A DNA stretch of 64,000 nt from Sipunculus nudus. Its lineage: Eukaryota; Annelida; Sipuncula; Golfingiida; Sipunculidae. Below are positions 47,630 to 59,353 of the stretch, piece after piece. A model generated the notes under the pieces. It was given only the letters and a program-made list of their open reading frames with translations, made no database searches and was not told the origin of the DNA. The DNA lies in assembly GCA_026874595.1 (NCBI GenBank), contig CM049307.1, positions 61,286,370-61,350,369 on the forward strand, given 5' to 3'. How positions within the stretch are numbered: the first letter of the stretch is position 1; every line of letters begins with the position of its first letter. A program made the position numbers and the translations under genes.

Positions 47630-48236
47630 CTGTACTTTTTGAAAGATGAAACCATATATTGGATGTCGGTACCCTGATTAGGAATTTTATTTCTTCGGTG
47701 TTGATGTATATACAAACAAAATCTTGGTCAAGTTCGAAGATGGGTGACCTTGACTTATTTCTCGACGTTTTAGAGCGAATTATAGAAAATAACCGGCGTG
47801 TGTTAACATTTACCATGTGAGGAGGATATCTCCAAAAGTATTCAACACAGAAATTTCATTTCTTTGGTGCTGATACATATCAACAAAATCTCGGTCAAGT
47901 TCCAAGATGGATGACCTAAGGTCACAGAGCTTATAATAGAAAAAAACTTATTTCTAAAAAAGCTTATTTCTAAGAAACCACTGGATGGATTGTTTTGGAA
48001 TATGGAATGGTCATTGGCCTTGATGATCTCGTAAGTGCTGCATGACTCACAAAGACTGGGGCCAGACTTACAAAGTTCATACCTCTCTAGTTCCAATTCA
48101 CAACTTGAACAAAAGACATATGTACAGATATACATCCATGTGAGAACAAATATTACATGAATACTTGTTACTGTTACCACCCATAAATACTGCTCTTTTG
48201 GCTGAGGGCGTTTGTCAGCTTTTGCTGATATTCTAG
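47630..48236 (+). mobile_element. Helitron/Helentron-like element, 5'-truncated
   Basis: The right end has the hairpin TCAGC-TTTT-GCTGA (48215-48228), then TATT, CTAG (48233-48236) and T. The body matches the complement of 31075-31570 ('aagatgggtgacct', 'tcttggtcaagttc', 'atatcaacaaaatc') and again contains two partial direct units. No (ACGG)n tract remains. Confidence 0.55.
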
Positions 48237-48239
48237 TAT

Positions 48240-49136
48240 TTTTCTGTAATTAATGACTGAGCGAGCAATGTTGATCTCTATCTCGTCTACGTCTAAACAA
48301 GAAATGCCGTACGGTCAGGAAATATCTGTTTATTATAAAAGCTATTAATAAAATAAAATAAATTTACAAAGGCAGTTAAAAAGAAACACAACAAAAAAAA
48401 AAAAGACAGTCGCTTATATGTTAGGCCTGTTCTGATCAGCTGTGGCCGGTAGAAACGATGCGTCAGACACCTCGCAAAACCCTGTCATGATCGCCACAGA
48501 ACTGACGAAATCACGCAATTCTTGTAATACCAAACATCCGATTTTTGGAGATCATGCGTTACACTCGCAGTTGCAGATTCCATTAAATAGGCCCACTTCA
48601 TTTGCTTGATATAGGCCTACTCACGGTGCCACCGTGAGTGTTGCTGAAAAATTATAACCAGCGTAAGCGACACGATGTCAGTGAACATTTTCCCGCCAAA
48701 ATAGTGATGAATGAAGTCATATGGGGTGAACTTTTACTACGGACCTCTTATTGGCTCTCTGGCTATGACGTGTGACCGCTCCACCAATCACAAGAACGTT
48801 TGCGTCGGCCAGGCACGTGTTTATGCAAATCAACGTCTCACATGTTTAAATGCCAACATTAGTCAGTTGACAGTATGAATGTCGAGAGAACTTTCATTTA
48901 ATCAGTTAATGCGACAGCAGTAAGCTTCCGCTTTATTTGAAATCAAATAAGAACCATTTCTAATTGCTCAGTATTTTTTTTTCAGCCTGTTTCGCCAGAA
49001 CAACGAAATTTGATGGCGGTTTCCCGGCAGTTTTTCTACTCTCGCGCACGAGTGTAGCGATCGTTTCACGTGTATATATATAGGCACAACCTGACTAATT
49101 GTTAGGGCTCAAATTAAACGATCGGCGACGTTGGGT
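48240..49136 (-). promoter_or_regulatory. Possible promoter region of CSGALNACT
   Basis: This is the most GC-balanced, least repetitive stretch 5' of the gene. Around 48740-48850 it holds ATTGG and CCAAT boxes in both orientations, TGACGT, CACGTG-like words and ATGCAAAT. A perfect 9-bp hairpin (ACTCACGGT/ACCGTGAGT) lies at 48619-48639. Only word content supports the call. It is also the right edge of the duplicated unit. Confidence 0.25.
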
Positions 49137-49233
49137 AATAAGCTTATGCATAATCTTTTCACTAGGAGTGTATGGCAGGGGGATTTAGTGTCCTATGTCC
49201 CCTCTGGTTTAAAAAGTGTGTGTGTGTGTGTAT

Positions 49234-49250
49234 GGGGGGGGGGGGGGGGG
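49234..49250. repeat. Poly-G run
   Basis: G17 following (GT)n; G15 in A1. Confidence 0.95.
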
Positions 49251-50005
49251 CATGTGCCCCTTGTACCCACCAAATGGCGTGGTTACATATATAAAATTAA
49301 TAACCAGACTAATATTTATTTGCGAAGTTCCTGCATTTAAATTTGAATATATTCTTTTGCTCTTTCTTTTTAAGTATAAACCAAAACATGGATGATGTGT
49401 GCGTGTGTGTGTGTGTGTGAGGAGGACGGTGGCTTGTTTTCATTTTGTTAATTAATCCTGTGTTCCTAAATAGGCCTAAGCCTGCTTTAATATCGACCCC
49501 CAATTTGTCACGGACGCACAAAGCTTTTTATTATTATGTCAAGTCAATTATTGATACGTTTGAGATGCCAACTATATGAAATATTCAACATACAAGCTAC
49601 TGCAGGCTTGTTTTTATTTATTATTAAACATTATATCACATATGGTGCATGGGTGCATGTTGGCGCAGATACCTACCTTGAGAGTACCGAAGGCGAACAA
49701 AACATAACCAAGGATCTTACGATATATTATCTTTTTTTATCACAAACTGGGGTCTCAGGATATTAGCAATTTCCAATTAAGTGATTACACTGATAACGTA
49801 TTCACCATGATTTTTTTAAGATTTACAGCTGTTTGCTTTGTTATTATATCTCTCTCAGAATAAAAATACTTACGGGATAATACGGGATAATATGACTTCT
49901 TTTGATGTGCATATACATAATCATTTATGATCGATTGTACAAAAAGGCAGTCGGTTTAATCGATTACGAGATAAAATAACCAATCATCGATATTATTGAT
50001 TAATT

Positions 50006-50008
<3 letters not shown>

Positions 50009-50050
<42 letters not shown>
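50009..50050. repeat. (TA)n microsatellite
   Basis: Shorter allele or copy of 10018-10076. Confidence 0.95.
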
Positions 50051-50052
<2 letters not shown>

Positions 50053-51833
50053 TGATTAGATGATTTTATATGATAATACAGAGCACTCTGATATAAAGAC
50101 GCGATCACTTTGATAATATATTTGATCAATATGTCTTTTTGTTCCGATATTTCAGATGCTGTCGGACGTGCCCAAATGTATGCATAATACGATACTTTCA
50201 ACCATTCATTTTTATTTGAGAAGAAATTAAAGTATATTTTCATAATATGATATAATATGTATGTGTGTGTTTGTTAAATTTCCTTAGTAATAAGCATATA
50301 TTCCATGGCAAAGAGAATTCCCGTGATTTATTTTTTTTTCAATTCAATTGATAATTCAAAAAAAATTTCATATTACGAAGATATTGCATTGTTACATAAG
50401 TATATAAAAGGGACTTCAGAGAAACCAATTAAGCAGTCAAACAGTTTTTATCTTTCATCATCCAGAAAAGACCACCTGCATGCTCATGTAATTTCGGCCT
50501 ACATGTATGGATATTTGTTATTTGTGCACCCTCATATGTGTGCAGGTTCACAAAGAATATCAGCTCTATAATGACAAAATTTGCTTAACATCGATACAAT
50601 TATCCACAGTTACCACTGCCAAATGACACTACATGAGCCCATTTAATCATCATTATTTATTTATCATTGCAATCAACTCATCTTCCTGACGTCAGGCAAG
50701 TTTTGCTGTTTCATAGTGATCACGAGCTAGCTCCTGCGAAACAAAAACGACTCATATGCAGGTTGAACATTCCTATACCACCTTTTGAACATGTTCTTTG
50801 AATAAAAAAATTGCATAAAACTAACATTTAATGGATAAAATAAAATAACTTGTTAAAGGGGGCTCTCATTCTATATAGTTCTGAATATTTTCTTTCGCGT
50901 TTCAAAAATAAATGTAAATTTACGAGCATATGGCCACTTCAATCTGAGGGACACTTGACCACATGCCCATTCACACACATCTCAAAGGGCATTAACACAC
51001 GGTCATTACAGACTTTCACTCGCACACTCGGTATAGGTTTTACCATGTATCATATGCCTGCATCTAAATGTCCCACAATATCTGTAAATGCGGAAGCAAA
51101 TGAGCATTGTATGTCTTGGTATATATGAAAATTAGAAATATGAAATACAGTTAAATAGGTTGTGTTTTCACACAATTTTGATATCTGATAAAACATACAA
51201 TGCTCACATGTTTCCACCCACACACTGCTCAAATGAAGGACATGAATATGTCATATATATCTATATTGGTAAAGAAACTTGAAAATAGATAAAAAATACA
51301 CTGTTTTAACACTTCCTTGATCTCTGGTACATCCAAGAAAACATGAGCTTATCGGGCATTCACACATTCATTATGCGACACATAAAGCGTTATGAAGCGT
51401 AGCAGCTTAGTTCTAGAGAATCGAAAGAATGCTTACTGATGCGTAGCTAGTCGTTTGTGTTCGGTATATATTGTTTCGAATGCCTTTGTTGTTCGTAGCA
51501 AAAGGTCGTGTTCCCTGTAATTCCCAGTAATAAATAGCTCATACGACACAGACTGCAGATATATCGTGACGAAATCGTATTAGCTATAAGTAATGCTTCA
51601 TGTCTGATGCTAAGTAGCATCGTCGGACTTTTTAGCGGCTAATTCATTGTCATGTCATCAGGGGCCGAATCGCGCGGAATTTCCTAACCTTCAATATATT
51701 TCCTGTTCGTTGCGCATCGGAAGATCAATTCGTGGAAATGAGAACGCCCTTTAAAAGTTAAATTACCTGACAGAACCTGGCCCCTTGTTTCGCAAAATAT
51801 TGGTGAGGCTCTTGTCTGTCCTGTATATATGTT

Positions 51834-51876
<43 letters not shown>
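51834..51876. repeat. (TA)n(TG)n microsatellite
   Basis: Shorter copy of 11844-11929. Confidence 0.95.
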
Positions 51877-52543
51877 ATTTTATAATATATAGTATTCCAT
51901 TATGATTTAATATTATATCATTTTATATATCTCTATATTTATTTATGTTTTATTATTTATAAATATGACATAAGGTATGATAAGACAAAATGAAACACTA
52001 ATACGATATAATATGAGAAAAGATGAGTTAAATAAGATAAGATAATGACATTATTTATCACACAAAGTCAGTGAATACAGATTCATAGTGCTGCTGGGGA
52101 CAGTGACTCACCAACGTAATGGTACTGTAGGGTTCTATCTCTCTTCGGGCTAAACACACGAAGAACCTTAAGTGGGCTATCTTGAACCCTTGGATATAAA
52201 ACGGTTCTAAGTTGAACCATGGCTCCACATGTTCTGCATGGAACCCCCAAGAACCCTTTTTTCTTAGAGTGTATAAACACTTGTAATCTCCTTCCACGTT
52301 TGTGGTAAATATCGCACAGATGTTTTTGTGTGTATGAAAAGCTGCAATGGTAATGTGCAATCGTGTTTTTTTCAGCAGAAGTTGTTCTTTGTGAATATGT
52401 GTAAAGATGATTTTTTGTTTTATAATAAAAGTTTTCTCTTGAATATACTTCTTTTGTCGATTCTATCAGTATCATTACTTCAACTTGTCTTTCTATTTTA
52501 GCTGATCCAAAATAACTGTCATTTATAGAAATCCAAATTTAAA

Positions 52544-52544
52544 G

Positions 52545-52594
<50 letters not shown>
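52544..52594. repeat. (TA)n microsatellite
   Basis: Shorter copy of 12599-12667. Confidence 0.95.
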
Positions 52595-52598
<4 letters not shown>

Positions 52599-55339
52599 GA
52601 AGTTTAAAGTATAGTATTAATATAAAATGTAATAGTCATTGTATAATAATACCGGAAATACATTAATAATAGAATATTAATATTGACCACATATTGCAGG
52701 GACAAATGTACGAAATACCGGTAAATCTTGCACTGGATATTAATTTAATATACGATACACATATAGTAAAACATCGCTGTGTCGAAGTCGAAGGGACTGG
52801 TGAATTTACTTTGACACAACCGGAGTACGATACAACAGATATTCATTATATTCAACCTTCTTCAGCCTTGATTATTATCTAGAAATACTGCACATGTATA
52901 GGGCTTATATTATATAGTTCTCGGAAATGTTTGCGTTTATAAGAACAACACAATTTTTTATAATAAATGTATTTATTAATAACAAAAACCATACAAGTAC
53001 CGCTAAAAATAGAATTAGGTACATCAAGAAAGTGAAAGAAGAGCACATACATCAAGAAGAACACATACATGTATTAAAGCACAAAAATCATTAAATGATT
53101 GGCTCGGATCATTTTCTTAAAATATACGGCAGTAACAGTCCATTGCTTAACACTAGAACGCTCAGTTTTCAATTCCCGTCAGGAAATGGCCACACAGGTT
53201 ATCAACGGACCAGGTGAGTAAACCACCGCGCTTGATGAGTAAGATCTTTGCCGGTATTAATTATGTAACTGGTCATCACGGCCGTAGGTATGAATGATTG
53301 AACGTGCACAAGTGTTATCCAAACATTAATAAAAGCTGCATGACCTCGAGTCGAGCGACAGAGCCATCACGCTTGATGAGTAAGAGCCTTGCCGATATTA
53401 ATTAAGTACATGTACTAGTAACACCCGTGGAAAATCCACGGCTGTATGAGATAAAAAATTTGTAATGAGCTGCTGCAGGGACATAATGTCGCTAGGACTC
53501 TTTTCATGTGATACACTCACATAATAGGAAATTACTTGTGCTAAAATTCTCCAGGAACCCCCCTTTCCCCCAAAAGTCCGTAAAGAATGGCAAATTAAGA
53601 CGTTCAAGAAATCACACAATGGAATACTTTTTCGAAAAAGATCTATAGAGTGTGCGAATTTTGAGTGAGATCCCCCCCCCCCCCCATTAAACAACATGGG
53701 TATAACACCATAACTGCTAAAGTGATAACAATAAAATCATTTTAACGATTGTATTGACGCCATCTACTGTGAAAATCATTTGAAGGTGTTAATTGACATC
53801 TGAGATAATTATGAGAATTTGTTTTCTCTATCTTGAAATATTGGAACTTGCTGTTCAGCATTTATTGATAAGAGTTTTACCGTTTAAGTTTATGTGTAAT
53901 TGCATACAACATTCTTTACGGTTAAATACTCGCAGATAGATTGTTTTGTTAATGTCATCATAGTTGTCTCCTCTTTGCACTTTGACATGTATTGTGCTTT
54001 TCTTTATATAATATAAAATCATTTTTAGGAATTACATGACAATAGCCATGTGAAAGTTTATAATTGATACTTTGTATACATTTCGGCACAGATGACATTA
54101 CGAAAAACGATATTTTAGCTGCCATTTGCGGATAGTCTCAGGCAAACTAACAGACACATGTATGACGATAAAAGCACGCGAAAAATGCAACGTATAGCTG
54201 CCCTAGTGAAAAAAAACAGGCTTAAGTAAATAGATTCCAAGAGTAATAAATGTTTGTACTAAGCTTTGTTGATTTATTTGAACAACCTTGCAACTGGCAA
54301 AACTATCAAAACCTTGGTTTACATGAAAGAAAATTAAGGAATGCAAAGACACATATAATTAAGCCCGGAACTCGTGTACTTGTGTATCAAGGCGGTCTAT
54401 CGTGTCTGCGATCTCAGTTCTTGTGTTGACTCAGGCGCTCGCATTATTGAAAACAGATCAATTTGTTCATGTGTTTAGCGCTTGAATTCTAAATCTTTAC
54501 TTCCTTAAGAGGTGATATAAAAGATATGGGAAGATCAATGGAAATCATAGTGGACTCACATAACTGCGAATTGCACAAAAACGCCCTTTGGGCCGGACAT
54601 GCTCTCTGGCCATTGTTTCAACGGACCAGTGAGCTCGGGTTGCATGAAAATCCCTGAGGCGCCTCCGGAAAAGGCGTGACTGGCGCGGTTGACCTTGTGG
54701 CACAACAGAATTTGGGGCACCTTATTGGAACTATTAAACATATTAATAATTCAGCTTAATAAAAAAATAATCAAGCAAAAGAAAACAAACTTATCCTATA
54801 AGGGCCAACCGACGATTCGTGTGCCGAATTTGGAAGTCCATATATCAGAGCGGAAGTAGGTAAACGGTGGGCTAGAAAAATCCCAACTGCGTATTTATTA
54901 TATAGATAACGTCCCAATTACGATTGACGGGTGTGCACAACTGTTATCCAAACATTCAAGCGAGTTAAACAATAGATAAACCAGCTGGGGACCAACAAAA
55001 CATATCGAGGTATATACATATAAGGTTTTTCGACACATCCAAGTTCGACACAAAAGGAGTAAAAGAAGTAAGGTTTTAACTGATGTTTGCAGGAACTCAA
55101 CATTATACTTCGAAACATGTGTGAATTCGACTTGATCGATTAAGACGAAACGAGGTTTCACGGTAACTGGTCCTTAGTGTGCAAGGTTTCCAAAAAAGGT
55201 TGAAGGACATTTTTCTGTTGATATTCAAAGTCATTATATGAAAATGCCAAATTTTGCAAGTAGTGTAATCTTTCTTAAAAAAATGATACACAGAAAAGCT
55301 TTTAATTTGCGAGTGAATTAGTAATTATGTGACATTTTC

Positions 55340-56230
55340 CTTTTACATTTATTATTTATTGGTTTGAAAGATATATAGAGAACAGTTCAAGGTCATTTGA
55401 AAAAATGACATCTAATCATTGATGCGTCATATGAAGGTCTAGGTCATGATCAATACAGATGACCTTGAGGCATGTTATGGTAACAGAGGCGATCTTGGTA
55501 AAATGAATCCAGCTCAGTAACCTTTAAGTAATTTGAGGCACAGTCACCATACTCACAACATTGATGGAGGGTTTGGAGAAATTTCAGTATGGATGACCTT
55601 GAAGAATTTTTCAAGGTCAAAGAGGCGATATTGCTTAAATGATATTAGTGCATTAACTTGTAAGGAATTCGAGACAAAGGTAACAGACAAGCACAATTGA
55701 TGCACTATATATAAAGGGCTAGTTAAAGTTTGACACATTATTCAAGGTCACAGAGTCGTTTAGGAAAAAGTGATGTTAGGTCTATAGCTTAAATAGAATT
55801 TAAGGTACAAATAACAAACTTTTTTTACGATTGATGGACCATATCATGGGCCAGCTAAAGTATGATATTGAATGACCTTGACGCATATTAATATGTAACA
55901 GGGGCGATTACGCTAAACGATGTTTGCTAAATTATTTAAATAGAATTTAAGGCACAGTAGATATACACGATTGATGCACCATATAAAGGGCTAGCTAAAG
56001 TCTGAATATGGTTGACGTTGACGCATTTTTCAAGGACACAAAGGAGATCTTGCTAAAATGATTTTAGGGCAATAACTTGTGTTGAGTTAGAGGCGCAGTC
56101 AACATAGTGGCACGATCGATGCACTGTTTAAAGGGCAGGTAAACTTTGAATGCGGATAATCTTCACACATTTATGTAGGTCACAGAGGCACAGTCAAGGC
56201 TCACAGCATTTACGCATTACACCACACTAT
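55340..56230. repeat. Degenerate 139-bp tandem array (A2 copy)
   Basis: Same six-unit array as at 15300-16190, with few substitutions and an unchanged unit number. Confidence 0.75.
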
Positions 56231-56758
56231 ACACATATTTGTATATACTCCTAAGTGTATAAGGTTTCTGAAAAATCTTTGATGAACATTTGTCTATTAT
56301 ATAATCAAGGTAACTTGAAGGTCATTTAAAATGTGCCAGTTTCAACAATTAGCGTAATCATGTATAGAAAATTAACATCCTGTGCCAGATTTTTTTCATT
56401 TGCCCCTCTACTAACAGTACTATTATAGAGAACACCGAAAAAATACGATAGCGACGGATGCCGGTAGTCTACCGTAATCGTATACGGCGCGTGTCTAAGG
56501 GGGCACTGTCAACGACGAGTCGCTATTAGAACCTCTTCTCGATACCTAATGCACCTGTTAAAAAATTACTTATTTTAACACAATGGCGACTCGTATAAAG
56601 TACAAATGACGAGTCGTCTTTGACCACTCGACGAGCAGGTAGTATTTAGGAGTTAGGAGTTACATGGTAACTCGTATTTGCATCTTGATGTCTGGTTACG
56701 ACTCATTTGGCACGTTCGCGACTCGTATTTGACCACTCAACGGGTCGCAAATCACAGG

Positions 56759-59275
56759 TCAAGGGGACAAAAACTGAGAAATCCTATATATGTCTTTACG
56801 AACACATTTAACGGCGATTGCAAGGATCACAATGAGTAAAACTGTGACTGATATCACACAAGATAAGATAAAAATAAAGGCATCTTCTTCCCCATGTAAA
56901 TCCCCGGTAGAGGGTGGTGACTTTGGAATAAATGGAATCGATTCATCAAACACAATGTAAAAGCTTGTTTCTACACTATGCTGCTGGGGCGACCCATTGT
57001 CTTTAACTTTGATATGGAGTTTAACCTTTTTACTGGTACCTTGAAAGTTAAGCTTTTCATTCAGTGCGATGACCCCAGTCCATTGATCAATGGTAAATAT
57101 CCCTTCCTTAGACTGGTGTATTATATAGAATGACAATTTCTTATTATCACCAAAGTCATCATCGTGTGCCTTTACCTGCATGATCTCATAGCCTTCTGGG
57201 ATAACTGCAGATACTGTCACACTTTTGTTTGCAGGGTTAGGGAAGTCTATAATGGGGCTGTTGTCATTCTTATCGCCGACATGAACGGTCACGCTAACGG
57301 AGCCGCTCATTGGAGTGTCCCCATTGTCTATTGCAATAGCCTCAAAATAATAAACATGCTGTCTCTCTCTGTCTAGCATACGTTTAGTTCTAATAATGCC
57401 CGTTTCAGAATCGATGTAGAAAGAACTGGGCTCTGTGATACCGATTTCCTTGATTTTGAAACCAAATTCGTTGAACGGAGGTGCATCAGAGTCGGAGGCA
57501 GAGACTTGCCCCACTTCTGCGTTCACCAGTTCGTTCTCCGTTACACTGAAATAATAGTTCGCTTGTGCAAACACTGGGGGCTCATCATTGACATTCAAAA
57601 TATCTATATGCACAGATGTTGAAACAGATCTAGAAGGAATACCCAGGTCATATGCAATGACCTCAAAAGCAATGTGTTGTATTTGTTCATAATCAAACAC
57701 AGCTGTAGCCCGAATCAAACCATTTTTTGTAATTTCCACCATATTTTCCTTGACCCCGTCAAGTCTGAATAGGACAAATCCATTAGTATCCAGGTCAGGG
57801 TCATTCGCAGTGATCTGTAAAATAGAGTCTCCAAAATCGGTATTTTCAGACAAACCAACAACATATGGTGAGTTTTCAAACTGTGGGTAGTTGTCATTTT
57901 CATCAAGAACCAGCACAACGATACTGACTGTCGACGTCAACTGGGGTGAATCCCAGTCCCTACATGTGACTGTGACATTATATCGTGACTGCATCTCACG
58001 ATCAAACGTACCTGCAGTAAGGAGCTGGAATTCATTCCTACTGTTGAGAGTAAGTTTAAAATGCCAATCATTCACCGAACATGAGAACTGTCCATTTTTA
58101 CCACTATCAAGGTCTTCAATTGCTAAATGTGCCACAAACTGACCAACTTTAGTCCACTCCGATACTGTTGCCATCCCAGTGCTGGTGAAAGTGTTAACGC
58201 TGATCTTTGGTGCATGGTCATTCACATCGGTCACCGTTATCACAACATCAGCATCAATGCACAAAGTATCCCGACTTTGATATTTCGCTACCACTATTAA
58301 ATGGTAAACAGGTACTTTTTCATAATACAACTCTGCTTTCAAATAAATTTCACCACTGAAATTATTCATCCCAAAAAGACTTCCGAGTGAAGCGTAGGTG
58401 CGTTTTGAAAATCCGTACAGTACCTTTCCGTTCAAGCCTGCATCAGGGTCTGTAGCAGACACTTTTAACAGTACACTTCCGACTGGCAAATTCTCCCGTA
58501 CAGTGACCCTGTAAGTGGAGTTCATAAACATCGGAATATTATCATTGATATCCTGGACAATAATATTAACCACCAGACTACCAGTGCGAGCAGGTACACC
58601 TCCATCTGTTGCAGTTAGACGTACTTGGTACGTATCTTGCACTTCTCGATCTAATCGCCCCTTCAACACTAACTGTAGCTTTGTTTCACCTGCAGGGTTT
58701 GTACTTACTTTGAGGTCAAACTTTCCGGGGCCCGACGTTAGCTCATACCTTTGAATGCTGTTCCTTGGACTGTCTGGATCATCCGCCGCTGGGATCGAAA
58801 ATCCAGTTCCTGGTCCTGACGCTTCGGTGAGTGACTTACTGACCTCCGGAGCAGGAAAATTGGGCGAGTTGTCATTAATATCCAGAACACTGATATTCAC
58901 TTTAATGATCTCAAAATACTGGAAAGGCTGAACTAAAATGTTAAGTATGAGCACACACGTGACCTTGTAGGCGCAAATACTTTCTCGGTCAATCCTTTTC
59001 GCTATCTGTAAAATACCAGAATCATGGTTCACCGTGAAGAATGTATAATGTTGGGCACTAGGTTGTAGGAATTCATACTGAAGCATATCTACAACAGAGG
59101 GTTCCCATTTTGACGCTAACCCCGCCTCAAGAGCCAGATCTGCTACTTGAGTGTTTGGTTCCAGTTCCTCAGGAACATTGAGCTCTATGCTGCCATGTTG
59201 AGTAGCAGAGGGGCTACTCCATATGCATACAAATATAGCGATACAGAAACATTTGGCTTTACACAAACGCACCAT
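56759..59275 (-). CDS. Protocadherin, single exon, seven cadherin repeats (copy 2)
   Basis: Paralogue (or allele) of the gene at 16717-19242, with the same architecture: signal peptide, EC1 with Cys-X5-Cys, EC2-EC7, one membrane helix and a 16-residue tail. The ATG is at 59273-59275, giving 838 residues. It lacks three residues (LNG) in EC7 through loss of one unit of a 9-bp tandem repeat. About 48 residues differ. Two of these replace calcium-ligand aspartates of EC3 by tyrosine (residue 317 in the LDYE motif, residue 332 in the AKDQS motif), so EC3 calcium binding is probably weakened. The frame is fully open and the TATA/CCAAT promoter is conserved, so it is likely expressed. Confidence 0.93.
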   Translation of the reverse strand: MVRLCKAKCFCIAIFVCIWSSPSATQHGSIELNVPEELEPNTQVADLALEAGLASKWEPSVVDMLQYEFLQPSAQHYTFFTVNHDSGILQIAKRIDRESICAYKVTCVLILNILVQPFQYFEIIKVNISVLDINDNSPNFPAPEVSKSLTEASGPGTGFSIPAADDPDSPRNSIQRYELTSGPGKFDLKVSTNPAGETKLQLVLKGRLDREVQDTYQVRLTATDGGVPARTGSLVVNIIVQDINDNIPMFMNSTYRVTVRENLPVGSVLLKVSATDPDAGLNGKVLYGFSKRTYASLGSLFGMNNFSGEIYLKAELYYEKVPVYHLIVVAKYQSRDTLCIDADVVITVTDVNDHAPKISVNTFTSTGMATVSEWTKVGQFVAHLAIEDLDSGKNGQFSCSVNDWHFKLTLNSRNEFQLLTAGTFDREMQSRYNVTVTCRDWDSPQLTSTVSIVVLVLDENDNYPQFENSPYVVGLSENTDFGDSILQITANDPDLDTNGFVLFRLDGVKENMVEITKNGLIRATAVFDYEQIQHIAFEVIAYDLGIPSRSVSTSVHIDILNVNDEPPVFAQANYYFSVTENELVNAEVGQVSASDSDAPPFNEFGFKIKEIGITEPSSFYIDSETGIIRTKRMLDRERQHVYYFEAIAIDNGDTPMSGSVSVTVHVGDKNDNSPIIDFPNPANKSVTVSAVIPEGYEIMQVKAHDDDFGDNKKLSFYIIHQSKEGIFTIDQWTGVIALNEKLNFQGTSKKVKLHIKVKDNGSPQQHSVETSFYIVFDESIPFIPKSPPSTGDLHGEEDAFIFILSCVISVTVLLIVILAIAVKCVRKDIYRISQFLSP

Positions 59276-59335
59276 AATGATAGTGTGTTGTGAATCCTGG
59301 TACACAGAAGAGAAAAATATTCCCGAGACGCTAGA

Positions 59336-59352
59336 CTTTATACCACAATTGG
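59336..59352 (-). promoter_or_regulatory. TATA box and CCAAT box of protocadherin copy 2
   Basis: GTATAAAG (59336-59343) and CCAAT (59348-59352) are placed exactly as in copy 1. The promoter is identical between copies although the coding region is not. Confidence 0.6.
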
Positions 59353-59353
59353 C

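Larger units (their letters stand above)
49251..55339. other. Gene-free part of segment A2
   Basis: Equivalent to 9253-15290. No gene was recognised. The block at 53599-53694, absent from A1, includes a C14 run (53672-53685) and is bounded by ATTAA direct repeats, which suggests a deletion in A1. Confidence 0.5.

Noticed and set aside
9171-49171. Exact 40,000-bp offset between segment copies at this point
   Set aside because: The offset is 40,721 before and 40,042-40,073 after this place, so the round number is a coincidence of one deletion and not an artefact.
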